Shown here piece after piece: positions 15,912 to 22,185 of a stretch of DNA of 22,185 bases. How positions within the stretch are numbered: the first letter of the stretch is position 1; each line of letters opens with the position of its first letter. Location of the stretch: contig HF986002.1 in assembly GCA_000431015.1 (NCBI GenBank), forward strand, positions 9,064 through 31,248, written 5' to 3'. The stretch is from Alistipes sp. CAG:514. GTDB taxonomy: Bacteria > Bacteroidota > Bacteroidia > Bacteroidales > UBA932. The position numbers and the translations under genes are program-made. The notes beneath the pieces are model-generated. The model did no database searches. It had not been told where the DNA came from and worked only from the letters and a program-made list of their open reading frames with translations.

Positions 15912-16541
15912 ATGGAATTACCAGTATTGAAAATTGACGGATCAGAATCCGGAAAGAAGGTTGTTCTTGACGAGAAGGTATTCGGTGTTGAACCGAACGA
16001 TCATGCAATCTATCTTGATGTAGTCCAGTACCTCGCCAACCAGCGTCAGGGTACTGCCAAGACGAAGGATCGTAGCGAGAACGCTCATTCCACCAAGAAG
16101 CTCGGTCGCCAGAAGGGCGGCGGTGGCGCGCGCCACGGTAGCTTGAAGTCCAACATCTTCGTTGGTGGTGGCCGTGTTTTCGGACCGAAGCCTCGTCTTT
16201 ACAGATTCAAGCTTAACAAGAAGCTCAAGTCTCTCGCGCGCTGCTCGGCTCTCACCTACAAGGCGCAGGAGAACGCTATCATTTTCGTTGAGCCATTTGC
16301 AATGGAAGCTCCGAAGACAAAGGAACTCATGCACATCCTTGAGGCTCTCAAGGCTGGACAGAGAAAGGTTCTCGTCGTACTTCCGGAGAAATCAGACAAC
16401 ATTTTCCTTTCATCACGTAACCTCCCTGAGGTAAAGGTTATCACTGTTGACGAAATCAACACCTACACCATCGCGAACGCCAATTCTATGGTTCTCATTG
16501 ACGGTGTGCAGGATATCCTCTCAGCCAGGGTTAACCGTTAA
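15912..16541 (+). CDS. rplD: 50S ribosomal protein L4
   Basis: A 209-residue L4, an rRNA-binding protein lining the exit tunnel. The basic loop is clear: NAHSTKKLGRQKGGGGARHGS, then FVGGGRVFGPKPR. The C-terminal part DEINTYTIANANSMVLIDGV fits the family. In enterobacteria L4 represses its own operon by binding the leader; whether that happens here is unknown, but the leader hairpin at 15225-15242 is a candidate target. It lies 2 bp after rplC and 12 bp before rplW. Confidence 0.98.
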   Translation: MELPVLKIDGSESGKKVVLDEKVFGVEPNDHAIYLDVVQYLANQRQGTAKTKDRSENAHSTKKLGRQKGGGGARHGSLKSNIFVGGGRVFGPKPRLYRFKLNKKLKSLARCSALTYKAQENAIIFVEPFAMEAPKTKELMHILEALKAGQRKVLVVLPEKSDNIFLSSRNLPEVKVITVDEINTYTIANANSMVLIDGVQDILSARVNR

Positions 16542-16553
16542 AAGCGCAAAGAG

Positions 16554-16844
16554 ATGGGAATTTTAATCAAGCCAATAGTAACTGAGAAGCTTACCGGTCT
16601 GACTGAGAAGTTGAACCGCTACGGCTTCATTGTTGACAGGAAAGCCAACAAACTTCAGATAAAGGCCGCTGTCGAGCAGTTCTACAACGTGACTGTAGCT
16701 GATGTCAACACCGTGAACTATCACGGAAAGAGAAAGTCCCGCTACAGCAAGTCAGGTATGCTTCGCGGCCGCATGAATCACTTCAAGAAGGCGTATGTTA
16801 CCCTTGCAGGTGATGACAAGATCGATTTCTACAGTAACATTTAA
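16554..16844 (+). CDS. rplW: 50S ribosomal protein L23
   Basis: A 96-residue L23, located at the tunnel exit where trigger factor and SRP dock. It shows IKPIVTEKLTGLTEKLNRYGFIVDRKANKLQIKAAVEQFYNV and the Lys/Arg-rich GKRKSRYSKSGMLRGR stretch. The length is normal. It starts 12 bp after rplD and is followed 14 bp later by rplB. Confidence 0.97.
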   Translation: MGILIKPIVTEKLTGLTEKLNRYGFIVDRKANKLQIKAAVEQFYNVTVADVNTVNYHGKRKSRYSKSGMLRGRMNHFKKAYVTLAGDDKIDFYSNI

Positions 16845-16858
16845 GGAGGGACAAGGCA

Positions 16859-17686
16859 ATGGCAATCAGAAAATTCAAGCCGACGACTCCTGGAACCAGG
16901 AACAAGGCAATCAGTGCATTCGACGAAATCACTGCCAAGAGGCCGTACAAGCCTCTGTTGGAACCTCTTAAGAGCACAGGTGGTAGAAACAACACCGGTC
17001 AGATGACCGTACGTTACCGTGGTGGCGGACACAAGAGGATGTATCGTATCATCGACTTCCTCCGCACCAAGGACAACATCAAGGCCACAGTCAAGACCGT
17101 TGAGTACGATCCAAACCGCAGCGCCCGCATCGCTCTCGTAGAGTACGAGGATGGCGTTAAGAAGTACATCATCGCTCCTGCCGGAATCAAGGTAGGACAG
17201 ATCATAGAGTCCGGATCAGGAGTCGCTCCTGAGCTCGGCAACTGTCTCCCTCTCGCGGAGATCCCTGTAGGTACGCTCGTCCACAACATCGAGCTTCGTC
17301 CTGGTCAGGGCGCCGCGATGGCACGTTCCGCCGGTACATTCGCACAGCTGGCCGCCCGTGAGGGCAACTTCGCCATCCTTCGTCTGCCTTCGGGCGAGAC
17401 CAGAATGGTGCTCGTGACCTGCCGCGCGACCGTTGGAACCGTTTCTAACGCAGATCATAATCTTGAGTCTTTCGGAAAGGCCGGACGCAACCGCTGGTTC
17501 GGACGCAGGCCTCACAACCGTGGAGTTGTCATGAACCCTGTTGATCACCCTATGGGTGGTGGTGAAGGTCGTGCTTCCGGAGGTCACCCGCGTTCTCGCA
17601 AGGGACTTCCTGCAAAGGGTTACAAGACACGTAATCCTAAGGCTACTTCCAACAAGTTCATCATCGAAAGAAGAAAGAAGAAGTAA
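16859..17686 (+). CDS. rplB: 50S ribosomal protein L2
   Basis: A 275-residue L2, needed for subunit association and peptidyl transfer. Landmarks: AIRKFKPTTPGTRN, TVRYRGGGHKRMYR, NIELRPGQGAAMARSAGT and the conserved MNPVDHPMGGGEGRASGGHP near the C-terminus with its functional His. It uses GAG-TAC for both of its Glu-Tyr pairs, unlike most other genes in the window. It lies 14 bp after rplW and 25 bp before rpsS. An AAGGAGG run at 16843-16849 upstream is one of few Shine-Dalgarno-like sequences here. Confidence 0.98.
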   Translation: MAIRKFKPTTPGTRNKAISAFDEITAKRPYKPLLEPLKSTGGRNNTGQMTVRYRGGGHKRMYRIIDFLRTKDNIKATVKTVEYDPNRSARIALVEYEDGVKKYIIAPAGIKVGQIIESGSGVAPELGNCLPLAEIPVGTLVHNIELRPGQGAAMARSAGTFAQLAAREGNFAILRLPSGETRMVLVTCRATVGTVSNADHNLESFGKAGRNRWFGRRPHNRGVVMNPVDHPMGGGEGRASGGHPRSRKGLPAKGYKTRNPKATSNKFIIERRKKK

Positions 17687-17711
17687 TTAAACGGAATTAA
17701 ACTTTAAGATT

Positions 17712-17981
17712 ATGAGTCGTTCATTAAGAAAAGGTCCATACATCCAGGAGGCCCTGGAAAAGAGAATTCTTGCTATGAATGATGGTAGCAAGAAGAAGGA
17801 GGTCGTAAAGACCTGGTCCCGCGCCAGCATGATCTCCCCTGACTTCGTAGGCCACACTGTCGCAGTTCATAATGGAAACAAGTTCATTCCTGTTTACATC
17901 ACTGAGAACATGGTAGGCCATAAGCTCGGCGAATTTGCGCCGACAAGAACTTTCAAAGGCCATTCGGGCAACAATAAGTAG
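17712..17981 (+). CDS. rpsS: 30S ribosomal protein S19
   Basis: An 89-residue S19 in the head of the small subunit. MSRSLRKGPYI at the start, KTWSRASMISPDFVGHTVAVHNG in the middle and GHKLGEFAPTRTFKGHSG at the end are all classic. It lies 25 bp after rplB and 23 bp before rplV. Confidence 0.98.
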   Translation: MSRSLRKGPYIQEALEKRILAMNDGSKKKEVVKTWSRASMISPDFVGHTVAVHNGNKFIPVYITENMVGHKLGEFAPTRTFKGHSGNNK

Positions 17982-18004
17982 TAATCATCAAAGGAGAATT
18001 CATT

Positions 18005-18430
18005 ATGGGAGCTCGTAAAAGATTAATGGCTGAGAAGTTCAAAGAAGCCAAAAAGAATACTGCAATAGCAAAGTTGAATGATGTCCCTACATCCCCTCGC
18101 AAGATGCGTCTTGTCGCTGACACTGTGAGAGGTGTGGAGGTGAACCGTGCGATTGACCTTCTTCATTTTTCGAAGAGGCAGCCGTCTGTCCGCCTTGAGA
18201 AGCTTCTCCGCAGCGCCATCGCCAACTGGGAAGCCAAGAATCCGGATCAGACCAAAGAGCTGGACAACGGCAACGTTTATGTCAAGACGATCATGGTCGG
18301 CGAAGGCCGCACGCTGAAGAGAATCCGTCCTTGCCCTCAGGGCCGCGCCGGAAGAATCCGCAAGCGTTCCAACCACGTCACCATCATTCTCGATGTCAAG
18401 AAACCAACAACAGTAGAGGAGAACAAGTAA
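18005..18430 (+). CDS. rplV: 50S ribosomal protein L22
   Basis: A 141-residue L22, whose long beta-hairpin lines the exit tunnel. MGARKRLMAEKFKEA is the N-terminal extension usual in Bacteroidota, followed by LNDVPTSPRKMRLVADTVRG and the hairpin tip RTLKRIRPCPQGRAGRIRKRSNH. AAAGGAG at 17991-17997, 7 bp before the ATG, is a rare Shine-Dalgarno match. rpsC begins immediately after its stop, with 1 bp between. Confidence 0.97.
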   Translation: MGARKRLMAEKFKEAKKNTAIAKLNDVPTSPRKMRLVADTVRGVEVNRAIDLLHFSKRQPSVRLEKLLRSAIANWEAKNPDQTKELDNGNVYVKTIMVGEGRTLKRIRPCPQGRAGRIRKRSNHVTIILDVKKPTTVEENK

Positions 18431-18431
18431 T

Positions 18432-19214
18432 ATGGGACAGAAGACAAATCCTATTTCTAACAGAATCGGTATCACCCGTGGTTGGGACTCTAACTGGTGT
18501 GGTGGTAACTATGCTGAGAAGATCGCTGAGGATTATGAGATCCGCAAGTATCTGACCAACCGTCTTGCCAAGGCCAGCATCTCCAAGATTGTCATCGAAA
18601 GAACCCTTAAGTTCATCACCGTGACCATTCACGCCGCAAGGCCTGGATTCATCATCGGTAAGGGCGGGGCTGAGGTTGACAAGCTTAAGGAAGAGCTTAA
18701 GAAGGTCACCAAGAAGGACGTTCAGATCAACATCTTCGAGGTAAAGAGGCCTGAGGTTGACGCGCACATCGTCGCTGACAGCATCGCTCGTCAGATCGAG
18801 GGACGTGTTTCCTACAGAAGGGCCATCAAGATGGCTATCGCATCAACCATGAGGGTTGGCGCCGAAGGCATCAAGGTTCAGATCAGCGGACGTGTAGGCG
18901 GAGCTGAAATGGCCAGAAGCGAAATGTTCAAGGAAGGCCGTACACCTCTGCACACTTTCCGTGCGGACATCGACTACGCTCTTGCCGTGGCAAGCACAAA
19001 GGTCGGTGCCCTCGGAATCAAGGTGTGGATCTGCAACGGCGAGCGTTACGGCAAGCAGGATCTCACACCTAACACCGCTTCCGCAGCCAACGCACAGGGC
19101 GGATCACGTCCTTCACGCGGAGACCGTGGCGAGCGTAGAGGCGGAGACCGTGGCGACCGTCGCGGAGGCCGTGGTGGCCGTGGCCGCCGTGGCAACGACC
19201 GTCAGGCCGAGTAG
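18432..19214 (+). CDS. rpsC: 30S ribosomal protein S3 with Arg/Gly-rich tail
   Basis: A 260-residue S3, an mRNA-entry-site protein with helicase activity on the ribosome. KH domain with PGFIIGKGGAEVDKLKEEL (about 75-93), then GRVGGAEMARSE and a C-terminal domain ending at WICNGERYGKQDLTP (about 199-213). The last 35 or so residues are a basic tail of repeated RGDRGERRGGD-type units, longer than the proteobacterial form and built on G+C-rich DNA repeats (19118-19192). It is the last gene of the operon here; rplP, rpmC, rpsQ and the rest do not follow, and a terminator lies at 19243-19276. Confidence 0.97.
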   Translation: MGQKTNPISNRIGITRGWDSNWCGGNYAEKIAEDYEIRKYLTNRLAKASISKIVIERTLKFITVTIHAARPGFIIGKGGAEVDKLKEELKKVTKKDVQINIFEVKRPEVDAHIVADSIARQIEGRVSYRRAIKMAIASTMRVGAEGIKVQISGRVGGAEMARSEMFKEGRTPLHTFRADIDYALAVASTKVGALGIKVWICNGERYGKQDLTPNTASAANAQGGSRPSRGDRGERRGGDRGDRRGGRGGRGRRGNDRQAE

Positions 19215-19242
19215 GAATATTCCGATAATAAAATAGACAAGG

Positions 19243-19276
19243 AGGTGACGGGAAAGAAATTTCGCGTCACCTTTAT
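19243..19276 (+). terminator. intrinsic terminator of the ribosomal protein operon
   Basis: AGGTGACG (19243-19250) pairs perfectly with CGTCACCT (19265-19272), followed by a T-rich stretch (TTATT). The loop includes GAAATTTC, which can extend the fold. It lies 28 bp after the rpsC stop. Confidence 0.8.
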
Positions 19277-19352
19277 TAATTAAGTAATCATTAAAAAATA
19301 ACTTGAACAATTTGTATATCTTTATGGTCTATAGTTCTTTTCTCATCAGTCA

Positions 19353-19376
19353 TGTGCCACAGGCACACTCCTTTTT
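19353..19376 (+). terminator. possible second small terminator or attenuator
   Basis: TGTGCC (19353-19358) and GGCACA (19362-19367) form a 6-bp stem with a 3-nt loop, and five T follow at 19371-19375. It could back up the operon terminator or act in the leader of the next gene, since a weak TATCTTTA box lies just upstream at 19317-19324. Confidence 0.35.
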
Positions 19377-19443
19377 CCCAAAGAAATCTATCCTCATAAA
19401 TCTGACACAAAATTTAGTTCAACTTATTTTTTAACGCTTACTA

Positions 19444-20340
19444 ATGACACCAATGCTACACAATAATATGCTTAAACACATCAGCGGTTTTCTTTTGGCC
19501 ATTGCGGTCGTTCCTTTCTCTTTGGCCTTGTCATCATGTGGATGCGGTACATCATCCCGACAATCCGGTGCCGGAACCCAAGGTTCAGAGGAGAAGGCTT
19601 ATTATCCTAAGGCCGCGGGCTCTTTCAGGATAATGTCCTACAATGTGGGTAATTTCTCGAAATACCTTCCTTTTAATGATAACATCGACATGATAGCCTC
19701 AATGATAAAGGAATCCGAGGCTGATGTTGTCGCGCTTAATGAGATTGACAGCCTTACACAAAGGCTTCCCTACGATGAGCTCTCTCTCCTTACCAAGGCA
19801 TTGGGAGGATGGCAATGGCACTTTGGGCGTGCGATGCCTTATCAGGGTGGCGCTTACGGCGAGGGTTGTATCGTGCCAGGCAAGGTGAAGATTCTTAAGA
19901 GATACACTGTCGCTCTTCCTCAGGATGAGGGAGCCGAGCCAAGGGCCATTGCAGTCATTGAGACGGATAAATATGTTATTGGCGCATCTCATCTGGATCA
20001 TGTGTCTCCTGTTGCCCGGTTGGCTCAGGCGAAGGTTGTAAATGCTTGGGCACAAGAAAATTACTTTAAATGTAAAAAGCCGGTCTTTTACTGTGGAGAC
20101 ATGAATGCTTCGCCGGAGTCCGAGGTTATCGAGACTCTGAGGAAATCATGGGATCTGCTTTCCGAGACAGAAAACACGTTCTCCTCAAGAGATCCTCGCG
20201 TGTGCATAGACTATATTTTCCACTACAAGATGTCCGCTCCTGTAAAGAAAGTCTCTGCCCATACTATGACTGAGTTCCACAAGGGGGATGTGACGCAGGC
20301 TTCGGACCATCTTCCTGTGTTCGTGGATGTCCGACTGTAA
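19444..20340 (+). CDS. endonuclease/exonuclease/phosphatase family lipoprotein
   Basis: A 298-residue EEP-fold metal-dependent hydrolase. A signal sequence ends in the lipobox LSSC (Cys32), so it is a lipoprotein. Active-site pattern: Asn67 in MSYNVGNF, Glu100 in VALNEID, His183 in ASHLDH, Asp219/Asn221 in CGDMNAS, Asp256 in CIDYIF and Asp288-His289 in ASDHLPVF, all present. The family includes nucleases, sphingomyelinases and inositol-phosphate phosphatases; an extracytoplasmic lipoprotein suggests nutrient phosphate or nucleic acid hydrolysis, but the substrate cannot be named. The start could be Met1, Met4 or Met9; MLKHISGFLL (Met9, 19468) gives the more usual lipoprotein signal. It stands alone, after the ribosomal terminators and before a promoter at 20455. 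Confidence 0.85.
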   Translation: MTPMLHNNMLKHISGFLLAIAVVPFSLALSSCGCGTSSRQSGAGTQGSEEKAYYPKAAGSFRIMSYNVGNFSKYLPFNDNIDMIASMIKESEADVVALNEIDSLTQRLPYDELSLLTKALGGWQWHFGRAMPYQGGAYGEGCIVPGKVKILKRYTVALPQDEGAEPRAIAVIETDKYVIGASHLDHVSPVARLAQAKVVNAWAQENYFKCKKPVFYCGDMNASPESEVIETLRKSWDLLSETENTFSSRDPRVCIDYIFHYKMSAPVKKVSAHTMTEFHKGDVTQASDHLPVFVDVRL

Positions 20341-20377
20341 GTGTCAGTCTCACTGGGAGAAGATACAGGCTACTCTA

Positions 20378-20416
20378 TTTTGCAAAAATGAAATCATTGA
20401 TGGTATTTTTGCAAAA
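20378..20416. repeat. paired palindromes upstream of the Tat oxidoreductase
   Basis: TTTTGCAAAAAT (20378-20389) and ATTTTTGCAAAA (20405-20416) are perfect inverted copies 15 nt apart. Each arm also contains its own palindrome TTTTGCAAAA, with centres 29 bp apart, close to three helical turns. They lie about 40 bp upstream of the -7 box at 20455, which suits an operator pair; they might alternatively form a weak A+T-rich terminator for the preceding gene. Confidence 0.55.
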
Positions 20417-20454
20417 AATGAGTGGCCTTTAATATTATACGGCTGGAAAAAATG

Positions 20455-20462
20455 TATATTTG
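20455..20462 (+). promoter_or_regulatory. promoter -7 box for the Tat oxidoreductase gene
   Basis: TATATTTG matches TAnnTTTG exactly, 33 bp before the ATG at 20496. A partial -33 (TTTA, 20428-20431) lies 23 bp upstream. Confidence 0.5.
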
Positions 20463-20495
20463 CGTTAACGGAAACAATTTAATCACAATAGCACT

Positions 20496-21803
20496 ATGGG
20501 TGAATCCAGAAGAAGCTTTTTGAAGAAATCGGCGGCGGGACTGGCGTTGTTCACGATCCTGCCACGTAATGTGTTCGGCGCCATGGGCGGCGACAAGAAG
20601 TACGTCGCTCCGAGCGATCAGCTCACGCGCGGAATAATCGGAGTGGGCGGAATCGGAATGAGTGGCCTTCACTTCGTAAGTGACGAGCGCTGCCGGCTGG
20701 TCTCGGTCTGTGATGTGGACAGGAACCACCTTGACAACGCCCTTAAGAAGGGTGTGGAGAAGTTCGGCACAAAACTTCAGGCCTACACGGACTGGAGGGA
20801 TCTCGTTCATGATGCCAACGTGGACATCGTACACATCGCGACCCCTTCACACTGGCACGGAATCATGGCCGTCGAGGCCTGCCGCGCCGGTAAGGACATA
20901 TTCTGCGAGAAGCCGATGACAAGGACAATCGGCGAGGGGCAGAAAGTTGTGGAGGCGGTCAACAAGTACGGCCGTATCTTCCGTCTGGACACCTGGTTCC
21001 GTTTCAAGGACACGTTCTACGGCCTTGGAACAACGGTGGAGCCGCTTAAGAAACTCGTGCAGAGCGGGCTTCTGGGCTGGCCATTGACCGTGAGGATCTC
21101 CGGAGCCACGGGCTTTACCTGGAAATTCTTCTGGACAGGAAAGGAAAATCTTGTGCCTCAGCCTGTTCCGGCTGAACTTGACTACGACATGTGGCTCGGG
21201 CCGGCTCCTTACAAGCCTTACAATCCGCATCGTGTCCACCAGACTTTCCGCGGCTACTGGGACTACGAGTCCGGCGGTCTGGGAGACATGGGACAGCACT
21301 ACATCGACCCTGTGCAGTACATTCTTGGCAAGGACGACACCTTCCCGGTGAAGGTAGAGGTGGATGCGCCGCAGCAGCATCCGGACGCGGTGGGAATATG
21401 GCGGAGCGTCACCTACACCTACGCCGACGGCTGCAAGATCATCCTTGAAGGGGAGGGATTCGAGAGCAAAGGCAAGGTGCCTTACATCGAAGGCCCTAAC
21501 GGAAAGGTCTACAAAGGATTCGAGTGCACGATTCCTAACGTGATGGATGTCATCAACTCGCTTCCTGATCCGGAGCCTCGCAACACGGACTTCCTTGACT
21601 GCGTGAAGACACGTCAGAAATTCGCCCTCGCCGAGGACAACGGCCACCACAGCTGCACGATCGTCAACATGGGAGCCTGTGCCCTGCGTCTCGGCAGAAC
21701 CCTTAACTTCGATCCGGACAAGCAGCTGTTTATTGATGACGATGCCGCCAACCAACTTATCAACCAGCCGATGCGCGCCCCTTGGGGTTCAATGATCCTT
21801 TAA
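20496..21803 (+). CDS. Tat-exported Gfo/Idh/MocA family oxidoreductase
   Basis: A 435-residue NAD(P)-dependent sugar oxidoreductase. The N-terminus is a twin-arginine signal (SRRSFLKKSAAGLALF), so it is exported folded with its cofactor. The Rossmann motif GIIGVGGIGMSG (46-57), the strand VCDVD, TPSHWHG (116-122) and the catalytic EKP (138-140) follow, then the C-terminal substrate domain with GLGDMGQHYIDPVQYIL. Secreted relatives in Bacteroidota act on sugars and glycosides, often next to DUF1080 (3-keto-glycoside hydrolase) or sugar isomerase genes. The downstream gene starts 13 bp later, so the two are co-transcribed. It belongs to a different subgroup from the GH109 protein at 7966-9354 and lacks that family's diagnostic blocks. 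The substrate is unknown. Confidence 0.92.
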   Translation: MGESRRSFLKKSAAGLALFTILPRNVFGAMGGDKKYVAPSDQLTRGIIGVGGIGMSGLHFVSDERCRLVSVCDVDRNHLDNALKKGVEKFGTKLQAYTDWRDLVHDANVDIVHIATPSHWHGIMAVEACRAGKDIFCEKPMTRTIGEGQKVVEAVNKYGRIFRLDTWFRFKDTFYGLGTTVEPLKKLVQSGLLGWPLTVRISGATGFTWKFFWTGKENLVPQPVPAELDYDMWLGPAPYKPYNPHRVHQTFRGYWDYESGGLGDMGQHYIDPVQYILGKDDTFPVKVEVDAPQQHPDAVGIWRSVTYTYADGCKIILEGEGFESKGKVPYIEGPNGKVYKGFECTIPNVMDVINSLPDPEPRNTDFLDCVKTRQKFALAEDNGHHSCTIVNMGACALRLGRTLNFDPDKQLFIDDDAANQLINQPMRAPWGSMIL

Positions 21804-21816
21804 TTTGTTTCTGAAT

Positions 21817-22185
21817 ATGAAGAAGTTTATAACATCCATACTATTCCTTGCGGCCGCTCTGACTTTGAGCGCCCAGGACGCAAGACAGAGAACCGTCGAA
21901 ACAGTTGTGGCTGATGTGCTCGCGGCCATGCCGGCAAACAACTCCACGGACTTCGACACCCAGATGGCGGATTTCGCGGCAGCCGCTCCCGCATCCGTGG
22001 TGGAGACGGCCAGGATGATGAAGCCCGCCGGCGAAGGCGTGAGGAACAATCTTTACGAATATGCCCTCACGGGTCTCGCAAGCTACGCTTCGGCCAACCC
22101 TAGGTGCGTTGACAAGGTCCGCGAAGGCTTCGCCCAGGCCATCAAGGCTACTGGCGACAGCGACAACAAGGCTTTTCTGCTGAAC
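21817..22185 (+). CDS. secreted protein, 5' part; helical N-terminus of a HEAT/DUF1080-type protein?
   Basis: 123 codons, open to the window end. MKKFITSILFLAAALTLSAQ is a clean signal peptide, cut before or after Gln20. The mature part is Ala-rich and helical: RTVETVVADVLAAMP, MADFAAAAPASVVETARMMKP and NNLYEYALTGLASYA, resembling the HEAT-like helices that precede a DUF1080 (3-keto-disaccharide hydrolase) domain in some Bacteroidota proteins; this is from memory of the family and the decisive domain is outside the window. The ATG lies in GAATATG, 13 bp after the oxidoreductase stop, so the two form an operon. If DUF1080 follows, the pair would be an oxidise-then-cleave glycoside system. Confidence 0.6.
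   Translation, partial: MKKFITSILFLAAALTLSAQDARQRTVETVVADVLAAMPANNSTDFDTQMADFAAAAPASVVETARMMKPAGEGVRNNLYEYALTGLASYASANPRCVDKVREGFAQAIKATGDSDNKAFLLN

Larger units (their letters stand above)
582..22072. repeat. dispersed over-represented motif GAATAT, including the palindrome GAATATTC
   Basis: Counted by eye: 40 positions on either strand. Palindromes GAATATTC begin at 6258, 6954, 7134, 7362, 7821, 10693 and 19215. Forward GAATAT begins at 582, 721, 2818, 2990, 3247, 3835, 4255, 6321, 6605, 6974, 7386, 7437, 13254, 14604, 14812, 15048, 15105, 21394, 21813 and 22067. Reverse ATATTC begins at 1457, 3361, 3589, 3698, 4215, 4234, 5093, 7158, 12082, 14185, 15001, 15344 and 20898. Of the non-palindromic ones, 23 read GAATATG. 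The sites occur inside and between genes. Confidence 0.75.

Noticed and set aside
20417..20669. 13-bp direct repeat AATGAGTGGCCTT at 20417 and 20657
   Set aside because: A few exact 13-mers are expected by chance in 22 kb, and the second copy is inside the coding frame with no other shared context.

Overview
The window looks like chromosomal DNA of a gut-type Bacteroidota, most likely order Bacteroidales. The evidence is Bacteroidota promoters (TTTG, about 19 bp, then TAnnTTTG) in front of several genes, start sites without Shine-Dalgarno sequences, lipoprotein and Tat carbohydrate enzymes, a GH109 protein of the Bacteroides type, and a CdaA-MutS2 gene pair. G+C is moderate (about 54% by eye). 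I see no tRNA, rRNA, CRISPR array, insertion sequence or phage gene.

Layout. 1-2333 (+): the end of a PP2C-type phosphatase, a DUF1963 (YwqG-like) protein, and an unrecognised secreted protein with its own promoter. 2338-3699 (-): a neurotransmitter:sodium symporter (NSS) family transporter. Its leader carries the remains of a dihydrofolate reductase gene (folA) that has lost its middle; the old folA promoter now lies upstream of the transporter. 3964-4553: about 590 bp without a convincing gene. 4554-10190 (+): a secreted GH2 beta-galactosidase, a GH109-type NAD-dependent glycosidase lipoprotein and an SDR oxidoreductase, a small sugar-catabolic group. 15122-10210 (-): cdaA, mutS2, yraN and a mannose-1-phosphate guanylyltransferase, tightly packed except that the last has an internal promoter. 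15191-19276 (+): a compact ribosomal protein operon rplC-rplD-rplW-rplB-rpsS-rplV-rpsC, bounded by a perfect promoter and a hairpin terminator; the usual flanks rpsJ and rplP onward are missing. 19444-22185 (+): an endonuclease/exonuclease/phosphatase lipoprotein, a Tat-exported Gfo/Idh/MocA oxidoreductase, and the start of a secreted protein 13 bp downstream.

The most unusual signal is not a gene. The hexamer GAATAT (or ATATTC) occurs at about 40 positions by my count, against about 8 expected. Seven of these are the full palindrome GAATATTC (expected about 0.25) and 23 read GAATATG. The sites lie on both strands, in several reading frames and between genes, and they distort codon choice (14 of 18 Glu-Tyr pairs are GAA-TAT). 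They are nearly absent from the ribosomal protein operon and from 7.83-10.69 kb. This resembles a highly iterated genome motif (compare HIP1 of cyanobacteria or DNA uptake sequences), which I do not recognise from this group. The second notable find is the folA relic.
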